Assembly (NCBI GenBank): GCA_004431415.1
Contig: QPMI01000533.1
Span: forward strand, 372,001-436,000
Direction: 5' to 3'
Source: Cyanophora paradoxa
Lineage: Eukaryota > Glaucocystophyceae > Cyanophorales > Cyanophoraceae
DNA: 64,000 nucleotides
Below the pieces are notes generated by a model that was not told the DNA's origin, made no database searches, and was given only the letters and a program-made list of their open reading frames with translations. Positions 55,877 to 64,000 of the stretch are shown here, one piece after another (position 1 is the first letter of the stretch; each line of letters starts with the position of its first letter). A program made the translations under genes and the position numbers.

Positions 55877-58800
55877 ATGCTGGCGGAGGATGAGCCGCCC
55901 GAGCCGCCTCCTGCGGATGCAGGAGATGCGGTTGAGCCCGAGCGCCCAGAGCTGCAGGGCGAGGCAGACGCCGGGGAGCTGCAGGACGACGAGCTTGCGT
56001 CGCAAGCTCCGCAGCCGCCTGAGCCGCCCCAGGAGCCGCCGCAGCAAACCAGTGAGCACGGAGATGTCCCTGTATTAGAGCCAGAGGCGCCGCAGTCGGC
56101 CTTGGAGGGCGACAGGCCGGCCTCCGAAGAAGCTGCGCATGCGGAGCCGGAGGCGCCGCAGCCGGCGGGGCCGGCCTCACCAGTAGCTGCAGAGGCTGCC
56201 GAGCGCTCGCCGAACGCGCCCCGCCTGCCGCCCGTCCCCGAGAACCCAGAGCCGAGCAAGCCAGAGGACTCGAACTCGCGCCGGCTGCGCGACCCGTTCC
56301 GGTCGATCTCATTCGCGAAGAGCATCATCGCGCCGGCCCTCAAACGCGCCCTGTGCGCCCCGGTCCAGCGAGCGCCGCCGCTCCCGACGGGCCGCTGACG
56401 CGACGCGGCGCGCTCGCAGGGAGGCCGGCTCGCGCATCAGCGAGGAGGACGCGCTGCGGCTCTCGGAGTGGATGAAGGCGCGGCGCATCCTCGACGCGAT
56501 GGACGCCGACGCGCGCCTGCACCTCTGCCGCCGCGTCTGCCTCGAGGCCTTCGAGGCCGGCGACGTCGGTCCGCCCCAGATCGAATCCGCGCGCGCCCCC
56601 TCGGATCGAATCTCGCGCCCCGGCGCAGTGTTCAGGCAGGGGGACCCGCCGGACAAGTTCTACATCATCCAGTCCGGCTCCGTCGCCATCACGGTCCAGA
56701 AGGCGCGCCCTCTCCTTAAGCTAATCTTTGGCTAATCTAAGCTAAGCTTAAGCTTTAAAGCTAATCTTAAAGCTTAATCTTAAGCTTAGCTTAATTTTAA
56801 TCTTAAGCTTAGCTTTGGCTAAGCTAAGCCTTAGCTTTAGCTAATCTGTCCTTAGCTTTAGCCACAGCCCCCACGGGACTATTAAGCTTACCTTTGGCTA
56901 AGCTAAGCCCTGTCCTTCATCTTAAGCTAAGCTTAAGCTAAGCTGCACCCTAAGCTTAAGCTGTCCTTAGCTTTGGCTAGTTCCGAAGAGAATATATTCA
57001 GCTCGCCGCGCCTCGTCATCGGCTCTAGCGCCGGCTTCCGTCCCTCGCTCACCCTCGGCCGGCGCCGCAGATGGACCGATCGGCCGAGGGGCACGGGACG
57101 CCTCACAAGGTGCGCGCGCGCATGCCCGCCCCACGCCCCTCGCCCCTCGCCCCGCGCGTCGCCCGACGCCTGGGGCAGCGCCGGGATCCGAGCGCGCCCC
57201 CCGCGGCCGATGGCGGCGGCGCGGGTCCCGACGGCGGCGTTGACGACGCGCCGGGGAGCGTGCAGGCGAGCCGCCGGTCGAGCGTGGCGGGAGGAGGAGG
57301 GACGACCGCGGCCCTCCCGCCGCGGCAGCGTTGCGCACGCCGGCGCCGCCGCCGCGCGGCCGCACACGGCCGACCCGCACGGCTCGGACTCGGCCCCCAC
57401 GAGGCGTCGGGCCGCCCGCACACCGCCGAGCCTCACGGCGGCGGCGCCCACGGCGGGGGCACAGCGGTCACGGGCAAGGGCACAGCGGGCACGGGGGCAC
57501 GGCCACTCCGCCCCGGCCGCCCGCCGCCCCAGCCTCGCGCCCGACGCCCCCGCCCTCGAGCACCGCCGTCCCGAGCCGCCCGCCTCCTCCGCCCCCGCCC
57601 CCTCCGCCCCCTCTGTTCCCTCCGCCCCAGGCCAGTCCCAGTCCACTCCTCCTGCCGGCCCCACGGCTTCGGCCTCGGCCGCCGCCGGGGCGCAGCCGGC
57701 GGGGACGGGTACGCGCATCGCCGTGCGCATCGCGGGGGAGAGCTTTGGCGAGCTCGCCCTCATGTCCTCCAAGCCGCGGTACTCTTTTGATCTCTCAGAT
57801 CTCTGATTAGATCTTGACCTCCGCTCCCTTTAGATCTCTAATTAGATCTTGACGCCCGCCCCCCCCACTCTAATTAGATCTCTAATTAGATCTCTTTCTT
57901 ACCCCTTTGGGCAGCTCGGCGACGGTGACGGCGCAGGAGCGCACCGTCCTCATCGCTGTCGCCCGCGCGGACTACAACGCCGTCGTCAAGGCACGTACCC
58001 CCCCTTCTTTTCCATGCGCCGCCGCCCCTTCTCTTGCCCCTTTCGACTCGCCCGCGCCGCGCAGGCGGCGCAGGAGCGGGAGCAGGAGGAGCGCGCCCGC
58101 TTCCTCCGCCAGTTCCCAATGTTCAGGCGCGCCCGCGCCCCGCCCCCGCCCCCGCCCCGCCCCGTAGGATAGAGGCGAGGGTTCTAGGTCCCAGGCGGAG
58201 GCCTCGCCCCGCCCCGCCCGCCCCGCCCCACCGCCCCTCCCGCCTCTGCCCCGCTCACCGGGGCGCGCACGCAGGCGGTGGCCCGAGGTCGCGCTCCGGC
58301 AGGTGGCGATCTTCCTTCGCCTCTGCACCTTCGAGCGCGGCCAGAGTGCGCCCCGCCCGCCCCGCCCCGTCCCGTCCCGCCCGACGCGGGCGGCCGGCGG
58401 CAGCGGTGGTGCGGCTGGCGGAGCGCGCGGAGGGGGTACACTTCATTCGCGAGGGCGAGTGCAGGGTACCCCCCCTTCCTCCCCCCCTCCCCTCCGACCC
58501 AGCTCCGAGCGCCTCCGACCGGCCGCCCGCGCCGCCCCGCGCCGCGCAGGTGCTGATGCCAGCCGAGTCGCCGCAGTCGCCCCGGGGCGGCCCGCAGCCG
58601 CCGGGGGCCCGGCGCCATCGCCGGGCCGGGCGGGGCGGGCGAGGGGCCCGGGGAGGCGGCGCTGGTGCCGGCCGGCGGCTTCGTGCTGCAGAGCCCCCTC
58701 CGCCCCGCCGCCAGCCAGCAGCGCAGGCTCCACGAGGCCTTCCCCCCCCCCCCCCCCCCTCTCCAGCTTTCCACTTGACTCTGACTCCCCCCCCCCAGGT

Positions 58801-59853
58801 CTCTGTGATGGCGGCGGGGGAGTACTTCGGCGACATGGAGGCCGCCGAGGGCCGCCCCTACCCGTCCGCCCCTTCCCCCCCCCCCCCTGTTCCGCCCCCT
58901 CTGAGGGGGCGGCAGGTACGCGCTGGTGGTGACGTCGGCCTCGATGGTCACGATGTGTTTCTCCAAGGCCGACTTCGTTCGCCGTGCGCGCCGTACCCCC
59001 CCGGCGCCCGCGGTTTGTCAGACGTGGGGCGGCCGCAGACGTGGCGAAGAACCGGGAGAGCGTGAAGGTGATGGAGCACATGGACAAGATGCGCGCCGCG
59101 CTGCGCCGCAAGCGCCTCGAGGCCCTGCAGGAGGCGCGCCAGTACCCCGCTCTCGCCTCCATGCTCCGGCCGGGGTACACCCTCCCCTTGCCTTTTCCCT
59201 CTCTCTTGGTGCGATCTGACGCGCTTTTTCGTTCGCAGCTCGGCGCTCAGGCGCGTTTACTCAGCGCCCTCGGCCGCGGCGCTCGGCTCGCCCTCGCCGC
59301 ACGCCGCTGGCCCCGCCTCCGCCGCCGCGCCGCCGCGCCGGTGGCCCCGTCGCCTTCCAAGCGGATGCTGCAGGGGGCGCCCTCGCGGCCGACCTGCGCG
59401 AGCTGCGCGCGAGCGCCGGCGGCAGCGGCGCGACGGCGGCGCTGCTGCTCACGCGCTCCGTGCGCGCCGTGAGCGCCGCCATCCGCGGCCCCTCAACCTG
59501 CCCCTCGGCTGGCACGACCGCCCCGAGGAGCGCGCCCAGTACCAGCGCGCCCGCGCCCTCGCCGCCCCGCGCCCCCGCCCCCGCCACCCCTCCCGGGCCC
59601 AGGCGGTGGCAGGGCGGCGGCGGGGGCGGGGCGCCCGAGCTTCCACCACCCGGGGCACGAGCGGGCCCAGGCAGCCCTCAACGGCTCCCTCGCCTCTTCC
59701 TCCTCCTCCGCCTCCGCCTCCACCTTGGGCGCCGGGGGGCGCCCCGGGAGCAGCCTGGCGGCCCTGCGGCCAGCCTCGGCCCTCGGGGGCGGCCCGAGCA
59801 CGCGGCCCCAGTCCCGCCCCGCCTCCAGCCTCGGGCCGGGGCGCCCGGGCTGA
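55877..59853 (+). CDS. Tandem cyclic nucleotide-binding (CNB) domain protein
   Basis: Starts at ATG 55877 with a long acidic Pro/Glu-rich N-terminus, then a basic segment (FRSISFAKSIIAPALKRAL). The first CNB domain follows: AWMKARRILD-type helix, GDV-VFRQGDPPDKFYIIQSG across the intron 56569-56628, then, after a Pro/Ala-rich insertion, GESFGELALMSSKPR-SATVTAQE. This is a canonical phosphate-binding cassette with the nucleotide-contacting Glu and Arg, so cAMP/cGMP binding is expected. The second CNB domain has LCTFERGQ, GVHFIREGECR, a Pro/Gly-rich insert, GEYFGDMEAAE and YALVVTSASMVTMCF. Its cassette is degenerate and may not bind. A helical tail (KVMEHMDKMRAALRRKRLEAL) and a Ser/Ala-rich end lead to TGA at 59851. 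No kinase or channel segment, so it resembles PKA-R-like or CNBD2-like sensors. A frame slip near 59490 may be an unseen intron or an error. Confidence 0.85.
56722..56990. repeat. AAGCTTA stutter block inside a CNB-gene intron
   Basis: About 270 bp made almost entirely of AAGCTTA, TTAAGCT, TTTAGCT and CTAAGC variants, so that AAGCTT and AGCT palindromes recur on both strands. Flanking exons are GC-rich, making this an abrupt island inside the first CNB domain region. Confidence 0.85.
57779..57916 (+). repeat. Intron built of AGATCT / TTAGATC repeats
   Basis: Intron between SSKPR and SATVTAQE (donor GTACTC, acceptor TTTGGGCAG). It contains TTAGATC five times, mostly as AATTAGATCT, plus CAGATCTCTGA. 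The palindromic hexamer AGATCT is as dominant here as AAGCTT is in the preceding intron. Confidence 0.85.
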
Positions 59854-60204
59854 GGGCTCCCCGCCCCGCCCCCGCTAGGGCGGCCGCTGGCCCATCCTTT
59901 CATCAGAAATTCAACTGCAAAAATTGGGAACACGTTTTTCGCGTGCTAGGGCCGCAGACACCGGGCGGGCTAAATTGCCGAATTTCCGTGCACGTGGTGT
60001 TATAATTAATTTGCCGAATTAGGCCCCATAGCAATCTACTACGTCTTCGATAATAGCAATTTGCCGAATTAGGCCCCCATAGCATAATTAATTTGCCGAA
60101 TTAGGCCCCATAGGCCCCCTGCACTAGTAATGGTCGACGTCTTCGTTTTGACCCTCCTATTGTTGCCAAAAGTTGTGCCGCCCCCACGTGCACCTCCTGT
60201 GATC
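59854..60204. other. Spacer with three GCCGAATTAGGCCCC repeats
   Basis: TTTGCCGAATTAGGCCCC(C)ATAG at about 60009, 60059 and 60091, separated by short AT-rich stretches; resembles the GGCAATTT/GAATTCGGC vocabulary of the MITEs at 49.3-50.0 kb. Leads directly into the satellite. No gene. Confidence 0.65.
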
Positions 60205-63200
60205 GACTATGTGTCTGGTCGATTTGGCTGGATAAAATAATGGAAAGCGATTGGCGAGAAACTGAAGCGTTTAATACTAGCTAGTATGCATCTTGATGCT
60301 AGAGTAAGGCTCAGTTTCGTGCGGATGCGGTACGAAATTTTCGTAGATGTATGGCCATACAAAAGCGACGAGGAAAAGGCCAGTTTCGCGGCGAGCTAGC
60401 CGAGCTAGCAGCGCGCCCGGCCGGCGTCTTATTGCCCCAGCGTTCGAGTCCCGGGAAGGGCAGTTGGGGGGAGCGGGGGGGCCTGGGCGGGCCTTGAGCT
60501 GCCTTGCGCTGTCGAGGGCTGAAGAGGGGGCCGGGGCGCAGCGACCCCGAGGCCAACTTCTGCACGGCGAGACATTGGCGCGAAACCCAAAATTTCCCTG
60601 CTCTAGATTGCTCTAAACTGCACTTCAGACGTGCTCAGTTTCGCGCCAATCGTTCGCTGTGCTCCGCTAGAATCTCGGCTGGACATGTATGGCGTCTGGT
60701 CGATTTGGCTGGATAAAATAATGGAAAGCGATTGGCGAGAAACTGAAGCGTTTAATACTAGCTAGTATGCATCTTGATGCTAGAGTAAGGCTCAGTTTCG
60801 TGCGGATGCGGTACGAAATTTTCGTAGATGTATGGCCATACAAAAGCGACGAGGAAAAGGCCAGTTTCGCGGCGAGCTAGCCGAGCTAGCAGCGCGCCCG
60901 GCCGGCGTCTTATTGCCCCAGCGTTCGAGTCCCGGGAAGGGCAGTTGGGGGGAGCGGGGGGGCCTGGGCGGGCCTTGAGCTGCCTTGCGCTGTCGAGGGC
61001 TGAAGAGGGGGCCGGGGCGCAGCGACCCCCGAGGCCAACTTCTGCACGGCGAGACATTGGCGCGAAACCCAAAATTTCCCTGCTCTAGATTGCTCTAAAC
61101 TGCACTTCAGACGTGCTCAGTTTCGCGCCAATCGTTCGCTGTGCTCCGCTAGAATCTCGGCTGGACATGTATGGCGTCTGGTCGATTTGGCTGGATAAAA
61201 TAATGGAAAGCGATTGGCGAGAAACTGAAGCGTTTAATACTAGCTAGTATGCATCTTGATGCTAGAGTAAGGCTCAGTTTCGTGCGGATGCGGTACGAAA
61301 TTTTCGTAGATGTATGGCCATACAAAAGCGACGAGGAAAAGGCCAGTTTCGCGGCGAGCTAGCCGAGCTAGCAGCGCGCCCGGCCGGCGTCTTATTGCCC
61401 CAGCGTTCGAGTCCCGGGAAGGGCAGTTGGGGGAGCGGGGGGCCTGGGCGGGCCTTGAGCTGCCTTGCGCTGTCGAGGGCTGAAGAGGGGGCCGGGGCGC
61501 AGCGACCCCCGAGGCCAACTTCTGCACGGCGAGACATTGGCGCGAAACCCAAAATTTCCCTGCTCTAGATTGCTCTAAACTGCACTTCAGACGTGCTCAG
61601 TTTCGCGCCAATCGTTCGCTGTGCTCCGCTAGAATCTCGGCTGGACATGTATGGCGTCTGGTCGATTTGGCTGGATAAAATAATGGAAAGCGATTGGCGA
61701 GAAACTGAAGCGTTTAATACTAGCTAGTATGCATCTTGATGCTAGAGTAAGGCTCAGTTTCGTGCGGATGCGGTACGAAATTTTCGTAGATGTATGGCCA
61801 TACAAAAGCGACGAGGAAAAGGCCAGTTTCGCGGCGAGCTAGCCGAGCTAGCAGCGCGCCCGGCCGGCGTCTTATTGCCCCAGCGTTCGAGTCCCGGGAA
61901 GGGCAGTTGGGGGAGCGGGGGGCCTGGGCGGGCCTTGAGCTGCCTTGCGCTGTCGAGGGCTGAAGAGGGGGCCGGGGCGCAGCGACCCCGAGGCCAACTT
62001 CTGCACGGCGAGACATTGGCGCGAAACCCAAAATTTCCCTGCTCTAGATTGCTCTAAACTGCACTTCAGACGTGCTCAGTTTCGCGCCAATCGTTCGCTG
62101 TGCTCCGCTAGAATCTCGGCTGGACATGTATGGCGTCTGGTCGATTTGGCTGGATAAAATAATGGAAAGCGATTGGCGAGAAACTGAAGCGTTTAATACT
62201 AGCTAGTATGCATCTTGATGCTAGAGTAAGGCTCAGTTTCGTGCGGATGCGGTACGAAATTTTCGTAGATGTATGGCCATACAAAAGCGACGAGGAAAAG
62301 GCCAGTTTCGCGGCGAGCTAGCCGAGCTAGCAGCGCGCCCGGCCGGCGTCTTATTGCCCCAGCGTTCGAGTCCCGGGAAGGGCAGTTGGGGGAGCGGGGG
62401 GCCTGGGCGGGCCTTGAGCTGCCTTGCGCTGTCGAGGGCTGAAGAGGGGGCCGGGGCGCAGCGACCCCCGAGGCCAACTTCTGCACGGCGAGACATTGGC
62501 GCGAAACCCAAAATTTCCCTGCTCTAGATTGCTCTAAACTGCACTTCAGACGTGCTCAGTTTCGCGCCAATCGTTCGCTGTGCTCCGCTAGAATCTCGGC
62601 TGGACATGTATGGCGTCTGGTCGATTTGGCTGGATAAAATAATGGAAAGCGATTGGCGAGAAACTGAAGCGTTTAATACTAGCTAGTATGCATCTTGATG
62701 CTAGAGTAAGGCTCAGTTTCGTGCGGATGCGGTACGAAATTTTCGTAGATGTATGGCCATACAAAAGCGACGAGGAAAAGGCCAGTTTCGCGGCGAGCTA
62801 GCCGAGCTAGCAGCGCGCCCGGCCGGCGTCTTATTGCCCCAGCGTTCGAGTCCCGGGAAGGGCAGTTGGGGGAGCGGGGGGCCTGGGCGGGCCTTGAGCT
62901 GCCTTGCGCTGTCGAGGGCTGAAGAGGGGGCCGGGGCGCAGCGACCCCCGAGGCCAACTTCTGCACGGCGAGACATTGGCGCGAAACCCAAAATTTCCCT
63001 GCTCTAGATTGCTCTAAACTGCACTTCAGACGTGCTCAGTTTCGCGCCAATCGTTCGCTGTGCTCCGCTAGAATCTCGGCTGGACATGTATGGCGTCTGG
63101 TCGATTTGGCTGGATAAAATAATGGAAAGCGATTGGCGAGAAACTGAAGCGTTTAATACTAGCTAGTATGCATCTTGATGCTAGAGTAAGGCTCAGTTTC

Positions 63201-64000
63201 GTGCGGATGCGGTACGAAATTTTCGTAGATGTATGGCCATACAAAAGCGACGAGGAAAAGGCCAGTTTCGCGGCGAGCTAGCCGAGCTAGCAGCGCGCCC
63301 GGCCGGCGTCTTATTGCCCCAGCGTTCGAGTCCCGGGAAGGGCAGTTGGGGGGAGCGGGGGGGCCTGGGCGGGCCTTGAGCTGCCTTGCGCTGTCGAGGG
63401 CTGAAGAGGGGGCCGGGGCGCAGCGACCCCCGAGGCCAACTTCTGCACGGCGAGACATTGGCGCGAAACCCAAAATTCCCTGCTCTAGATTGCTCTAAAC
63501 TGCACTTCAGACGTGCTCAGTTTCGCGCCAATCGTTCGCTGTGCTCCGCTAGAATCTCGGCTGGACATGTATGGCGTCTGGTCGATTTGGCTGGATAAAA
63601 TAATGGAAAGCGATTGGCGAGAAACTGAAGCGTTTAATACTAGCTAGTATGCATCTTGATGCTAGAGTAAGGCTCAGTTTCGTGCGGATGCGGTACGAAA
63701 TTTTCGTAGATGTATGGCCATACAAAAGCGACGAGGAAAAGGCCAGTTCGCGGCGAGCTAGCCGAGCTAGCAGCGCGCCCGGCCGGCGTCTTATTGCCCC
63801 AGCGTTCGAGTCCCGGAAGGGCAGTTGGGGGAGCGGGGGGCCTGGGCGGGCCTTGAGCTGCCTTGCGCTGTCGAGGGCTGAAGAGGGGCCGGGGCGCAGC
63901 GACCCCCGAGGCCAACTTCTGCACGGCGAGACATTGGCGCGAAACCCAAAATTTCCCTGCTCTAGATTGCTCTAAACTGCACTTCAGACGTGCTCAGTTT
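60205..64000 (+). repeat. Satellite array, about 480-bp unit, about 8 copies, continues beyond window
   Basis: The landmark ATGCATCTTGATGC recurs at 60286, 60767, 61249, 61729, 62208, 62688, 63168 and 63649, giving periods of 479-482 bp. Units are nearly identical. They differ mainly in G/C homopolymer lengths and a few single-base deletions concentrated in the last unit. Each unit carries palindromes ATACTAGCTAGTAT and GTATGGCCATAC, an odd palindrome TACGAAATTTTCGTA, and two inverted GGCGCGAAAC / GTTTCGCGCC sites about 75 bp apart. Short ORFs in it are incidental. Could be subtelomeric, centromeric or heterochromatic. Nothing here decides which. Confidence 0.95.

Noticed and set aside
60390-60465. 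Functional tRNA gene in the satellite unit
   Set aside because: A/B-box spacing fits, but acceptor, anticodon and T stems do not pair. Kept only as a pol III-box observation.
60205-64000. Recurring 84-108 residue ORFs in the tandem array
   Set aside because: They repeat only because the DNA unit repeats, change length with homopolymer indels, and occur on both strands. Treated as satellite.
60205-64000. CRISPR array
   Set aside because: The 480-bp unit repeats as a whole with no constant-repeat/variable-spacer structure, and the genome is eukaryotic.

Overview
This looks like nuclear DNA of a flagellated, intron-rich protist, probably an alga. There are no bacterial operons. Genes are split by many short introns, and the products are eukaryote-specific: nephrocystin-4, Integrator subunit 6, a polycystin-type channel, a tandem cyclic-nucleotide-binding protein, a PKD/TRP-like membrane protein and an arrestin-fold protein. 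The lineage cannot be fixed from sequence alone. Two compartments alternate: very GC-rich blocks whose introns typically carry GTACCCC near one or both ends, and moderate-GC blocks whose introns are AT-rich with ordinary donors.

Layout: 1-5680 (-) NPHP4, 3' end outside the window. 5858-13803 (+) Ala/Pro/Lys-rich protein with a probable LOTUS (OST-HTH) domain and an unrecognised domain present twice. 14950-17000 (-) mosaic of duplicated 3' pieces of the CNB gene and INTS6 joined to an arrestin fragment. 17444-24784 (-) WD40 / P-T linker / PKD-like / TRP-like membrane protein. 24785-29000 repeat-rich intergenic DNA with MITEs, two of them with 8-bp target duplications. 29049-31400 (-) second INTS6-3'/arrestin mosaic. 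32210-36719 (+) second, 5'-truncated NPHP4, forming an inverted repeat with the left copy. 37342-46651 (-) polycystin-2-type channel whose C-terminus carries RyR domains. 46652-51395 repeats and MITEs. 51396-55626 (-) full-length INTS6. 55877-59853 (+) tandem CNB-domain protein. 60205-64000 satellite array of about 480 bp units.

Several genes share a cilium or calcium theme (NPHP4 transition zone, polycystin/RyR channel, PKD/TRP-like channel, cyclic-nucleotide sensor). The window is also heavily shuffled: NPHP4, INTS6, the CNB gene and the arrestin gene each occur as a second or third partial copy. The most novel candidates are the polycystin-RyR fusion, the GTAC-tagged introns, spacers each built from a single 6-bp palindrome, and the unknown duplicated domain beside the LOTUS-like domain. 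All exon joins are read by eye without transcript support.
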